Of a stretch of DNA of 64,000 nucleotides, positions 36,085 to 44,506 are shown piece after piece. The stretch's first letter is position 1; each line of letters starts with the position of its first letter. The stretch is from positions 1-64,000 of IMG/VR virus record IMGVR_UViG_3300028115_001816. One strand, written 5' to 3'. The stretch comes from a virus. Position numbers and translations under genes: made by a program. The notes beneath the pieces were generated by a model, which was given only the letters and a program-made list of their open reading frames with translations, was not told the DNA's origin and did not search any database.

Positions 36085-36984
36085 ATGGCTTACACCTCAG
36101 GTGATACAATACTAGACAATCATTATAATGATTTTGCAACTTCAGTAAATGCAATATGGGGTTCAGGATCAGGCGATAAAGGATATGGACAAACTAATAC
36201 AGTAAGTAGTGTTAGTGCAGGTACAACTGTAACAGCTTCGCAATGGACAACATTACTAGCAAGAATTACTAGTGCTGCAAACCATCAAAGCTCAAGTATT
36301 ACTAGTATTAGTAATCCTAGTGCAGGTGATACAATTAGTGCATATGCTGCTTTATCAGGAAATATTAGTACAATTACAACTAACAGATTAAATGTACATG
36401 CAAGAGATTCAATTTCAGAATCAAGTTGTAGTACAACAACTACACTTACTGGTACAATTGAACAACGTGGTACATGGGCTTGGGGAAGTGAAGCACAAGC
36501 AAGATACTTTTTTAATGCTGGCGGAAGACTACGTGTACGTTGGGATTTAACTGGACACACTAGTGACAGTAAAGCAAATGAATGGAATAACTTAGCAGCA
36601 GCTTGTGGTAACTTTTATATCTATGCACAAAGTTCAGGTAAGTCAGGTGGTAGTGGAAGTGCTAGTACAAATAATGGAAATGCAGGTTGGCACGATATGA
36701 CAGGTTCTTATGTAACTTATTTTCAACAATATGAAGATACAGGACCATACACTGCAAGTAACATTCAACTAGAATATTATAAAACAGGCGGTAGTGTACT
36801 ATTTAGAAGTAAATGGAACGATGCCGCTGCAGACCAAACTAGTTATAACAAAAACATTTATAACGTACTAGACCAAGTTGATGGCACAAAACTCACCTAT
36901 TTTGGACACGAAGAGCCAACAACAACTTACATTTCAGATACATGGGGCAATGGTCCTTCACAAACTGTTAACGCTAACGGTTAA
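36085..36984 (+). CDS. virion structural protein, fibre-associated
   Basis: 299 aa. It starts GDTILDNHYNDFATSVNAIWG and contains GDKGYGQ, RFFFN-type RYFFNAGGRLRVRWDLTG and a C-terminal YNVLDQVDGTKLTYFGHEEP. This composition (Ser/Thr/Gly-rich, single copies of structural-looking strands) matches small late structural proteins of marine myoviruses, but no T4 homologue is recognisable. A GGAGA site precedes the ATG. It is the last gene of the late block; a GC-rich hairpin follows 26 bases after its stop. Confidence 0.6.
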   Translation: MAYTSGDTILDNHYNDFATSVNAIWGSGSGDKGYGQTNTVSSVSAGTTVTASQWTTLLARITSAANHQSSSITSISNPSAGDTISAYAALSGNISTITTNRLNVHARDSISESSCSTTTTLTGTIEQRGTWAWGSEAQARYFFNAGGRLRVRWDLTGHTSDSKANEWNNLAAACGNFYIYAQSSGKSGGSGSASTNNGNAGWHDMTGSYVTYFQQYEDTGPYTASNIQLEYYKTGGSVLFRSKWNDAAADQTSYNKNIYNVLDQVDGTKLTYFGHEEPTTTYISDTWGNGPSQTVNANG

Positions 36985-37006
36985 TTGTAAAACAAAATTT
37001 TTATAC

Positions 37007-37035
37007 TTGACAGGCGCTACGGCGCCTGTTATAAT
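37007..37035 (+). promoter_or_regulatory. consensus extended sigma-70 promoter of the accessory operon
   Basis: TTGACA (37007-37012), a 17-base spacer, TATAAT (37030-37035), with TG one base before the -10 (TGnTATAAT). Every element is consensus. The -10 box ends 6 bases (ATCAGC) before the ATG at 37042, so the mRNA should start at or beside the start codon. The spacer is the hairpin described separately. It is the same design as the gp47 promoter. Confidence 0.8.
37010..37029 (+). terminator. GC-rich hairpin with UACG loop (terminator or operator)
   Basis: ACAGGCGC, loop TACG, GCGCCTGT: a perfect 8-bp stem closed by a C(UACG)G tetraloop, a very stable UNCG type. Its core is 14 of 18 G/C in otherwise AT-rich DNA. 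It follows the last structural gene, but only TT, then ATAAT, comes after the stem, so the U-tract is poor. It lies exactly in the spacer of the promoter at 37007-37035, so it could equally be an operator. Confidence 0.55.
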
Positions 37036-37041
37036 ATCAGC

Positions 37042-37386
37042 ATGACAAATCAAGAAGAATATGCTCGTGAAAGATTCGAGCTCAATAGACAAAAACAAAC
37101 ACTAAAAGAACAACAACAACAAAGATTGACTGTGCCTTATAATGGAGGACTGTTCAAAGTTGATATGACACTGCTAAACTATTTGTACATGAAGTGTGCA
37201 AATGCAGGATTATTTCAATCCAGCAGAGAGGATATACTAACTGACAGTTACGATACACCTATAAAAATAGATGTGCAAGAATTATTAGTACTAGCAGACC
37301 AACGTTGGAAAGAAGTTCATAATGATTGGTACAATCAATACCAAGAACTTAAAACAAAACGCAAAGCAGGTGACGTTGAAGTCTAA
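37042..37386 (+). CDS. hypothetical protein, first gene of accessory operon
   Basis: 114 aa, not recognised. The N-terminus is very polar and helical (ERFELNRQKQTLKEQQQQRL), followed by a compact segment VPYNGGLFKVDMTLLNYLYM and a basic C-terminus. There is no signal peptide or membrane segment. No Shine-Dalgarno is present; the predicted transcript begins at its ATG. Upstream in frame there is no ATG, GTG or TTG before a TAA at 36988. Being the first, leaderless gene after a strong promoter, it may be an early-expressed regulator, but nothing in the sequence proves that. Confidence 0.65.
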   Translation: MTNQEEYARERFELNRQKQTLKEQQQQRLTVPYNGGLFKVDMTLLNYLYMKCANAGLFQSSREDILTDSYDTPIKIDVQELLVLADQRWKEVHNDWYNQYQELKTKRKAGDVEV

Positions 37387-38155
37387 AGGTGTACTGTTAT
37401 TATACAGTGAGAATAGTAAGTTAGATTATGAACGTCTGGCTGAACTTGCAGCACGACTAGCAGAGCATTATTTAGGTGTTCCTAGTACTATTGTAAAACT
37501 AGATGTTGTCCAAGAAAATATTCGTACATTTAGATATGAAGATGGCGTTGAAACTATAGCATGGAATAACATAGGACGTTATGATGCTTTTAATTTAAGT
37601 CCATATGATGAAACCATTCTTATTGATACCGACTATTTCATTCAAAATGATAACCTAGCAAACTATTTTGAAACCGATCAAGACTTTTTATGTCATAATA
37701 GTAGTTATGATGTAACAGGAAATGAGATATTTAGACACAACCGTTTTTTAGAAAGTGGTGGTAATGGATTTGAAATGCGTTGGGCCACAGTAGTATATTT
37801 TAAGAAGAGCAAACATGCAAAACAGATCTTTGATACTTGGAGGACTGTTTACGAAAATTATGAATATTATGGTAAATTGTTAGGATTTAGACGTACGCCT
37901 TTTCGAAATGATTTTGCATTAAGTATTGCTCACAATATTTGTAATGGATATGCAAATACAAACACATTTGTACACAACTTGCCTGCAATAAGCACAACAG
38001 ACAGTGTAATAGACTATGGAAATAATAATTGGTTAATCAAATATAATATTAGAAATAGTAAAAACATAATGCGTTATAAGGGTGATTTACATGTTATGAA
38101 TAAAAAATGTATTTTACAAACTGACGTATACGATAAACTATGGAATAGTATATGA
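37376..38155 (+). CDS. glycosyltransferase-like protein (GT-A type)
   Basis: About 259 aa from TTG 37376, which has AGG a few bases upstream and overlaps the previous stop; GTG 37370 and ATG 37322 are alternatives. The product shows a Rossmann-like start (SKGVLLLYSE), then ETILIDTDYFIQND with a DTD metal-binding type motif. RWATVVYFKKSKHAKQIFD and a basic RRTPFRNDFALSIA segment follow. This is the usual layout of GT-A nucleotide-sugar transferases. The sugar and acceptor are unknown. Next gene overlaps by 4 bases. Confidence 0.55.
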   Translation: MKSKGVLLLYSENSKLDYERLAELAARLAEHYLGVPSTIVKLDVVQENIRTFRYEDGVETIAWNNIGRYDAFNLSPYDETILIDTDYFIQNDNLANYFETDQDFLCHNSSYDVTGNEIFRHNRFLESGGNGFEMRWATVVYFKKSKHAKQIFDTWRTVYENYEYYGKLLGFRRTPFRNDFALSIAHNICNGYANTNTFVHNLPAISTTDSVIDYGNNNWLIKYNIRNSKNIMRYKGDLHVMNKKCILQTDVYDKLWNSI

Positions 38156-38970
38156 GAGAAAAGAAATACAACCAAGGATATTTAACTTTTGCTCAAGGCA
38201 AACAATATCTAAATTGTGCCTACTTGCTTGCTCTTAGTGTTAAAACTTATTGTAAAATTAATAAGTTTGCAGTTGTTGTAGACGAAAATACTCCTGTGCC
38301 AGAACATATGACTAGAGTTTTTGATGAAGTTATTACAATACCTACTATGGAACCTTTTGCAAATGAGTGCCTAGCATGGGAACTTACACCATTTAAAGAA
38401 ACATTTAAGGTTGAGAGTGATATGCTTATTACAAGTAGTATAGATCACTGGTGGTCAGGGGTTAGACTCAAAAATATTTGTTTTACTACACAAGTTTGTA
38501 ACTATAGAGGTGAGTTTGCAGATGATAGTAACTATAGAAAAATGTGGCAAGAAAACAATATGCTCAATGTTTATAATGGCTTTATGTATTTTAGGCATTG
38601 TGTAGAAACAAAGAAGTTTTTTGACGATTGCAAAACTGTATTAAATACATTTAATATATACAAATCGAGTATTTTGAAAAATTGCAGACACGAGTACGCA
38701 GATACAGATGTGTTTATGAGCATAGTTGCTACTGAAACTGGTAGCGAAGATTTTTATGTGCCGACACTAGACTATCCGACATTCACACATATGAAACGTT
38801 ATATAAATCGATTTGGTACAGATGATTGGCGTGATGCGTGTAGTTGGGCATTAACAGATGATAAAATATTTTTAGTAAATGGATATGCCCAAACACGCCC
38901 TTTCCATTATTATCACAAAGACTTTTGCACAGAGGAGTTAACCAAAAGATATGAGCAGTTCGTTCTTTGA
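38152..38970 (+). CDS. glycosyltransferase-like protein (GT-A type)
   Basis: 272 aa. TFAQGKQYLNCAYLLALSVK resembles the start of GT8-like transferases, and the acidic FKVESDMLITSSIDHWW occupies the DxD position. Later parts (VYNGFMYFRHC and YADTDVFMSIVA) resemble the acceptor-side strands of that fold. Starts with ATGA overlap to the previous GT-like gene, so the pair is probably translated together. Assignment is by fold-level motifs only; donor sugar is unknown. Confidence 0.55.
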   Translation: MREKKYNQGYLTFAQGKQYLNCAYLLALSVKTYCKINKFAVVVDENTPVPEHMTRVFDEVITIPTMEPFANECLAWELTPFKETFKVESDMLITSSIDHWWSGVRLKNICFTTQVCNYRGEFADDSNYRKMWQENNMLNVYNGFMYFRHCVETKKFFDDCKTVLNTFNIYKSSILKNCRHEYADTDVFMSIVATETGSEDFYVPTLDYPTFTHMKRYINRFGTDDWRDACSWALTDDKIFLVNGYAQTRPFHYYHKDFCTEELTKRYEQFVL

Positions 38971-39235
38971 AGCACAACATGTATTCGAGTCTGCACCACC
39001 TCCAGAAATACGTTTGTATTATAATCAAGAAGGTGTTATACTTGATAAAAAATATGTAAAAAAGGATTTATCCGAAAACAAAACTTACATTGTAATTACA
39101 CAAGAACAGTATGATGCAATCAATTTTGAAAGACATCGTGTAATAGATAAAGAATTAGTTTGGATAACGCCTAAAAAAACAAACTGGTTTTTAAAACAGG
39201 AAGAATTAGCAAGGAATCCTTATGTCAAAGATTGA
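38951..39235 (+). CDS. hypothetical protein, 94 aa
   Basis: Not recognised. The product contains APPPEIRLYYNQEGVILDKK and NKTYIVITQEQYDAINFER, suggesting a short beta-rich domain, and ends with a basic segment. It overlaps the preceding gene by 20 bases and the following one by 14, so it is embedded in the operon. No signal peptide, membrane segment or metal motif is visible. Confidence 0.6.
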   Translation: MSSSFFEAQHVFESAPPPEIRLYYNQEGVILDKKYVKKDLSENKTYIVITQEQYDAINFERHRVIDKELVWITPKKTNWFLKQEELARNPYVKD

Positions 39236-40133
39236 TGTAGCAGATTTAGATTGTATATATCTAAGTTATGATGAACCTAAAAAAGAAGAGTTCTGGGCTA
39301 AGATACAAAACATGGTACCCTGGGCAAAACGTGTTGACGGCGTTAAAGGATCTGATGCTGCACACAAAGCAGCAGCCAGTGCTAGTGATACTGAGCGTTT
39401 TGTACTAATAGATGGCGACAATATGCCTTATCCAGAATTTTTCGATATAACTTTAGATATAAAACCTGAACATGAAGACTGTGTATTTCGTTGGAAAGCA
39501 GTGAACGCAGTCAACGGACTTATGTATGGTAACGGAGGTATAAGTTGTTGGACACGTGAGTTTGTAAACAACATGCAGACACATGAAAATAGCAATGGAG
39601 CAGATGAAAACGAAGTAGAGTTTTGTTATGATCCAAAATATTTGGCTATGAATAATGTTTATAGCACCACGCATCCTAATGGTGATGAGTTCCACGCATG
39701 GAGAGCAGGATTTAGAGAAGGTGTAAAGATGTGTTTGAAGAAAGGCACAAAGCCTAGTCTGTTAGAATTTAACGAAATGGTTCATCGCAGTAACTTTGAT
39801 AGACTAAGCATATGGCACAACATAGGTGCTGACGCAGAATATGGTGATAGTTGTATAGCAGGTGCTAGATATGGTACTTACAGGACAATGCTTACTGAAT
39901 GGGATTACACAGAAGTACAAGACTTTTACCATTTAGGCGAAATATACAGTGAATGGAAGACTGTTGATCAAACAAACATAAACAAGTTATTACAAACACG
40001 TTTAGGATTACACATAAGTGAGTTTACAAGTGAACAGAGTAAATTTTTTAAAAAACACTACTACAATACCTATACAAAATCAGATCCTATGACATTAGAA
40101 ATAGATATGCTAAGAAAGTCTGAAGGATGGTAA
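39222..40133 (+). CDS. GT-like protein, one-domain member of a marine phage family
   Basis: 303 aa. The order DLDCIYLSYDEPKKEEFW, then AKRVDGVKGSDAAHKAAASA, then RFVLIDGDNMPYPEFFDI, is a nucleotide-sugar-transferase-like layout with an acidic DGDN at the DxD position. A C-terminal segment DSCIAGARYGTYRTMLTE is shared with the 58268-59509 protein (YCTAGANHG). So the two are paralogues; the other one carries the domain twice. The exact reaction is unknown. Confidence 0.55.
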   Translation: MSKIDVADLDCIYLSYDEPKKEEFWAKIQNMVPWAKRVDGVKGSDAAHKAAASASDTERFVLIDGDNMPYPEFFDITLDIKPEHEDCVFRWKAVNAVNGLMYGNGGISCWTREFVNNMQTHENSNGADENEVEFCYDPKYLAMNNVYSTTHPNGDEFHAWRAGFREGVKMCLKKGTKPSLLEFNEMVHRSNFDRLSIWHNIGADAEYGDSCIAGARYGTYRTMLTEWDYTEVQDFYHLGEIYSEWKTVDQTNINKLLQTRLGLHISEFTSEQSKFFKKHYYNTYTKSDPMTLEIDMLRKSEGW

Positions 40134-41101
40134 CAATAGATATTACGCCTTACTGTGGAGCATCTAGGAATTGGAATACTGAAATATTAGCCTGTAAGAT
40201 TGCTCAAAACTCTAATGAAAAAATTATATTAGACCTCAAACATGAGGGTTGGGATATAGTTGAAAATGGTATAGAACAAAAGGTAAAGATTATTTGTGAT
40301 GAATTAAAAATACCTTACACACAAATAGAATTTAGAAGTAGTGATAGACTATGCAAAGCAAAAACATTCAAACATAAAAATACTATCGAACTTTTAAACT
40401 TTTTTGCAAGACTTTTTCAACAAGATATTCAAATAGTTTTGCCTAATAAGTTTCAATATGGATTATTCTGTGGTCGTGCAAGCAATGAAAGGTTATATGC
40501 CTTTTATCATCACAAAAATTGGAAGTATTCGAATAAAGGCAAAGCAAGTATGCATTTAGATGTTAATGATGTGCCGGAAGTTACTAGTGATTATGCAGAA
40601 TTTATCATTGAGTATAACAAAAAATGGAAAGAACTATGTAAAATACTACCATATAGCGATGTATCTCATTACATGAAACCTCCATTGCGTAGACAATCTG
40701 AAGACAAAAATCTATGGAATAACATTTATAAAGACATAGCAATAGAAATTGTTTGTGAAACAAATACAACTCCAGATACTTTTTTCATGACTGAAAAAAT
40801 TATACGTCCTATTGCATATGGAAAACTTTTTTTAGTAATAGGCAGTCCTAACTTTGAATTAAATTTAAAACATATTGGCTTTGACATTTTTGATGATATT
40901 ATTGACAAAAATTATGATAAAGAAAGTAGTTACATGAGAGTAGATAATGTTTTTCAAAGTTTAGAAAAGTTTTTAAGTAATCCAATAGATATAGAAGCAT
41001 TACTGCCACGACTAGAAGCAAACAAAAAAGTTTTAAATAAATTACCAGTGACAATGGCTGGAAACAAGATAGCAAAACTATTAGGACTTGATAATGAGTG
41101 A
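40127..41101 (+). CDS. glycosyltransferase-like protein with C-terminal TEK motif
   Basis: 324 aa. The C-terminal half has VCETNT, FFMTEKIIRPIAYGKLFLVI, then GFDIFDDIIDKNYD. This resembles the nucleotide-sugar-binding end of GT10 (fucosyltransferase-type) enzymes, where TEK and a following glycine-rich strand contact the donor. Two further genes (44499 and 45520) share this C-terminal layout with different N-terminal halves. Substrate unknown. Confidence 0.55.
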   Translation: MVTIDITPYCGASRNWNTEILACKIAQNSNEKIILDLKHEGWDIVENGIEQKVKIICDELKIPYTQIEFRSSDRLCKAKTFKHKNTIELLNFFARLFQQDIQIVLPNKFQYGLFCGRASNERLYAFYHHKNWKYSNKGKASMHLDVNDVPEVTSDYAEFIIEYNKKWKELCKILPYSDVSHYMKPPLRRQSEDKNLWNNIYKDIAIEIVCETNTTPDTFFMTEKIIRPIAYGKLFLVIGSPNFELNLKHIGFDIFDDIIDKNYDKESSYMRVDNVFQSLEKFLSNPIDIEALLPRLEANKKVLNKLPVTMAGNKIAKLLGLDNE

Positions 41102-42452
41102 TTACTATCAAGATGCACTTGTTGCAAAAGATAAATTAGCAAATATAAGTGATAGTTTCTGTTTGGCTAAATGGAAACAAGTAAGTCTGCATCTTACTAC
41201 TGGACATACTAATAGTTGTTATCATCCTCCTTTACATAAAATTCCAATTGCACCACTCTGGGATAATCCTAGTGCATTACATAATACAGAACACAAAAAA
41301 CAAAGTCGCCGTGAAATGATGCAAGGCGTAAAATGTACAGATTGTAATTATTGTTGGAATATAGAAGCACAAGGTAACATAAGTGATAGGCATTATCGTA
41401 GTGGTGAGCCTTGGGCAATGGATAGTTTTGATGAAATAGTTGCTAATCCAGATGCAGATATAAATCCTAGTTATGTAGAAGTTAATTTTAATAATGTTTG
41501 TAATCTTGCATGTAGTTATTGTTCACCACAATTTAGTAGTACATGGACAAAAGAAACTAATTCACTAGGTGCATGGCCCACTACTACACCTCATAATGCT
41601 CCAGAACACTTTACAGGTGAACGCAGAGCAATACCTAACAGAGAAGAAAATCCATACAGAGAAGCATTTTGGCGTTGGTGGCCTGACCTATATAAAGATT
41701 TAAAACATTTTCGTATGACAGGAGGCGAACCTACTATGGATCCAAACACTTACCGTGTGTTTGACTATGTGCTTGAGAATCCCAAAACAGATCTTCATCT
41801 AAATACTACAAGTAATTTTAGCGTTGAAGAAAAGATATGGCAAAAGTACAAGTCGTATGTTCAGCGACTATGTCAAGGTCAACAAATAGAGCATTTTATG
41901 CAATTTGTCAGTCTCGATACTTGGGGTTCTCAAGCAGAATACATTAGACATGGTTTAAACTTTGACCTTGCGATAAATAGATGTGAAGAGTTTGTTAGAG
42001 ATGTACCATATAGAAGCAGTCTAACATTCATCATCACAATGAACAACCTTAGTATTCTTTCATTAAAAAAACTTTTAGAGTATATAGTATACTTGCGTAA
42101 AACATATACAGATACGTATCAACGTATTTGGTTCGATACACCGCTTTTGTATACACCAGAATGGCAAAGTTTACAAATACTTCCTAAAGAATTTAGTATT
42201 TTAATGGATGATATAGTGAAGTATATGGAAGATAACTTAGATGAAATGCATGGATTTAAAGATTACGAAGTTCTTAAGATGAAGAGAGATAGAGATTGGA
42301 TGTTAGCAGGTACAGAAAATGTAGAACGTAAAAGAGGTGACTTTTTTAAGTTTTTTAGCGAACATGATCGTCGCAGAGGAACAAACTTTTTAGAAACATT
42401 TCCTGAGATGGCAACTTTTTGGCAACAGTGCGAGTATTGGAGTAGTAAATGA
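41094..42452 (+). CDS. radical SAM protein, SPASM/twitch-like cysteines N-terminal to core
   Basis: 452 aa from ATG 41094 (TTG 41088 is also in frame). The first part has cysteines at 23 and 42 (SCYHPPLH) and a KCTDCNYCWNIE cluster near 81-87. The radical SAM motif comes only afterwards: C136-NLA-C140-SY-C143. TGGEPTM follows. Thus the auxiliary-cluster-like region precedes the core. Closest relative in the window is 49490-50890. The FSSTW segment after the core motif is shared by both. Substrate unknown. Confidence 0.8.
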   Translation: MSDYYQDALVAKDKLANISDSFCLAKWKQVSLHLTTGHTNSCYHPPLHKIPIAPLWDNPSALHNTEHKKQSRREMMQGVKCTDCNYCWNIEAQGNISDRHYRSGEPWAMDSFDEIVANPDADINPSYVEVNFNNVCNLACSYCSPQFSSTWTKETNSLGAWPTTTPHNAPEHFTGERRAIPNREENPYREAFWRWWPDLYKDLKHFRMTGGEPTMDPNTYRVFDYVLENPKTDLHLNTTSNFSVEEKIWQKYKSYVQRLCQGQQIEHFMQFVSLDTWGSQAEYIRHGLNFDLAINRCEEFVRDVPYRSSLTFIITMNNLSILSLKKLLEYIVYLRKTYTDTYQRIWFDTPLLYTPEWQSLQILPKEFSILMDDIVKYMEDNLDEMHGFKDYEVLKMKRDRDWMLAGTENVERKRGDFFKFFSEHDRRRGTNFLETFPEMATFWQQCEYWSSK

Positions 42453-42826
42453 ATAGAATAAAAAAACTTAATCCTTCTATAAATCCTATTACGTTTAAGG
42501 ACGGAAGAGGCATTATACAGACTTACCTGCCAGAAACAGATACAATAAAAGAATGGAACTATATTGTTACACTTAAAGGTGCTGTAAGAGGACATCATTA
42601 TCATAAAGAATTTGATGAATATATTATGTTTGTTGATGGTGAGGGTGTATACACTGAACTAACAGATGGCAAAGAGCTAGTAACTCCAGTAGCATCTGGT
42701 GATTGTGTATACTTACCCATGCATGTACCACATACATTCTATCCTACTGCTGACTGCAAAATGATTGCACTGATTACTAAAAGATGGGATAAATGCCAAG
42801 AACCTATAACAAAGGTACAGATATGA
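42449..42826 (+). CDS. sugar-modifying cupin (WxcM/FdtA/RmlC-like)
   Basis: 125 aa single cupin. The metal or sugar-binding strand is VRGHHYHKEFDEYIMFVDGE and the second cupin motif contains VYLPMHVPHTFYP. This is the layout of nucleotide-sugar ketoisomerases and 3,5-epimerases (FdtA, WxcM, RmlC relatives). It overlaps both neighbours by 4 bases, and an NAD-dependent epimerase follows. With a DegT aminotransferase at 60330-61409 it could feed a 3-amino-deoxysugar route, which is inference. Confidence 0.65.
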   Translation: MNRIKKLNPSINPITFKDGRGIIQTYLPETDTIKEWNYIVTLKGAVRGHHYHKEFDEYIMFVDGEGVYTELTDGKELVTPVASGDCVYLPMHVPHTFYPTADCKMIALITKRWDKCQEPITKVQI

Positions 42827-43719
42827 AAATAATGATTACAGGTGCATTAGGTTATTTAGGCACTCAACTTCTATCACAACTTGTTGATACTGATGTAGAA
42901 ATAATAGCCATTGACAATAGCACTGAAGCAATATCAAGTCGATTAGGAAGTTTTTTATACAACACTAAATTTTCTTTTTACAATGTAAATGTAACCGATA
43001 CACAGCGATTAAACGCATTGCCCAAAGTTGATTTAATTGTACATTTAGCCAGTGTGGTAGGATATATTAGTTGTAATATTACTCCTGGACTAGCACATGA
43101 CACAAACGTAATAGGTACAGAAAATATTGCTAATTTAAATACTCCTGTTATATATCTAAGCAGTGGAAGTATATACGGTGAAATCGGAGACGTGTGCAAT
43201 GAGGAAACACAAATTAATCCTAAAAGTCTATATGCCGAACATAAAGTTCTCGGCGAGAAGGCGGTAAGTCGCGTTTCCAATGTTATACTTAGACCTGCGA
43301 CATTGTTTGGCTGTAGTTATAAGATCAGAGACGACTTACTGGTACACACACTGATACAAGACGCAGTTAGAACTAACTATATAGATTTATATCAGCCTTA
43401 TGCTCGTAGAAGTTTTTATAGCGTCCGTAAAATGGCTAGTCTTTTAAAATATATATGTGAAAATTACAGTAAATTTGAAGGTGAAGTAGTGAACGTAGGA
43501 TGTGAAACCGGAAACCTTACTAAAAGACAGTTATGTGAAATTATTTCAAAATATACTAACACGGATATTAGAATAGTGCTTGGCCAGGATTTGGATAGTA
43601 GAGATTATAACATTGATTATGGAAAACTTAAATCTTTATGGTCAGAGTATGATGAAAATTTTGAATTACATATACCCAAATTGGTGAGATATTATGAAAA
43701 TATTAGTAACAGGAAGTAG
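42823..43719 (+). CDS. NAD-dependent sugar epimerase/dehydratase (extended SDR)
   Basis: 298 aa from ATG 42823, which overlaps the cupin stop (ATGA); an in-frame ATG at 42793 would add ten unrelated residues. The Rossmann motif is MITGALGYLGTQ (GxxGxxG), then LASVVGY, SSGSIYG and the catalytic Y-x3-K as YAEHK. A NVGCETGNLTKRQL substrate-domain segment follows. It belongs to the GalE/RmlB/Gmd superfamily; which nucleotide sugar it uses cannot be read from sequence. Confidence 0.8.
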   Translation: MKIMITGALGYLGTQLLSQLVDTDVEIIAIDNSTEAISSRLGSFLYNTKFSFYNVNVTDTQRLNALPKVDLIVHLASVVGYISCNITPGLAHDTNVIGTENIANLNTPVIYLSSGSIYGEIGDVCNEETQINPKSLYAEHKVLGEKAVSRVSNVILRPATLFGCSYKIRDDLLVHTLIQDAVRTNYIDLYQPYARRSFYSVRKMASLLKYICENYSKFEGEVVNVGCETGNLTKRQLCEIISKYTNTDIRIVLGQDLDSRDYNIDYGKLKSLWSEYDENFELHIPKLVRYYENISNRK

Positions 43720-44506
43720 GGGTTTCTTCGGACAAAATTGTGTAAAGTATTTTACACAGCGTGGGCATAGTGTTACTGCTTGGACAGAAGATGTTAGAAT
43801 AAGTATGCCTGATGAAAACTATGACGTTTTGATGCCATTTGCTTGTAAGATAGGCGGTCGTAAAGGTATGGATAACAAGGCCTTGATGATAGCGGGAAAT
43901 GTTGAAATAGACAGATGCCAATTTTTGTGGGCAGAAAAGCACTGTGGCAGGATAGTATATCCAGGCAGTAGTAGTGCTTATCCACGTGAAGATTCAATAT
44001 TCTTAGAGCATAGGGTAGGAAGCGACATTCCGTCGGACGATATATATGGACTTTACAATTATTTTAGTGAACGAATGCTTGCCCATTGTAGCATTCCTTC
44101 TAGCATTGTTAGACCAGTTAATGTATACGGACCTGGACAAAGTTTACACTATCCAATGCCTAGTATTATTGAACGTACAAAACGTGGAGAATGCAGTGTA
44201 TGGGGTAGCGGAAAACAAGCACGAGATTGGATACACATTGATGATGTAATGCGTATATTTGAATACTGTGCTACTAGCAATGAAAATATTATAGTTAACG
44301 CCGGTTGTGGGACGGCAATAACTTTTATAGAACTTGCTGAAACTGTGTATCGTATTATACACGGGCATACTATACCAGTAATAACAGATCCTTCTCAACC
44401 CGAAGGCCCATTATATAGGCAAGCAGATATCACACGATTAGAAAGTTTTGGATTGCTTCCCCTTATTAGTTTACAAGAAGGTATTAAGGGAATGATTGAT
44501 GCTTGA
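43694..44506 (+). CDS. extended SDR epimerase-like protein with missing catalytic lysine
   Basis: 270 aa. The cofactor motif VTGSRGFFGQN and SSSAYPRE are present, and RPVNVYGPGQ and ARDWIHIDDV show the GDP-fucose-synthase-like branch. The Y-x3-K pair reads YGLYN: tyrosine is present but the lysine codon is AAT (Asn) at 44065-44067. So the enzyme may be inactive in classical redox chemistry or use another residue. It overlaps the upstream epimerase and the downstream GT-like gene. Substrate unknown. Confidence 0.7.
   Translation: MKILVTGSRGFFGQNCVKYFTQRGHSVTAWTEDVRISMPDENYDVLMPFACKIGGRKGMDNKALMIAGNVEIDRCQFLWAEKHCGRIVYPGSSSAYPREDSIFLEHRVGSDIPSDDIYGLYNYFSERMLAHCSIPSSIVRPVNVYGPGQSLHYPMPSIIERTKRGECSVWGSGKQARDWIHIDDVMRIFEYCATSNENIIVNAGCGTAITFIELAETVYRIIHGHTIPVITDPSQPEGPLYRQADITRLESFGLLPLISLQEGIKGMIDA

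Noticed and set aside
37322-37375. ATG start for the first GT-like gene 65 bases into the preceding gene
   Set aside because: Residues before the TTG/GTG are out-of-frame sequence of the preceding gene and do not look like a transferase N-terminus; kept as an alternative only.
37042-37386. RiPP precursor for the radical SAM enzymes
   Set aside because: No leader/core pattern, no cysteine- or Gly-rich core in this or other small ORFs; without a core peptide a RiPP system cannot be claimed.
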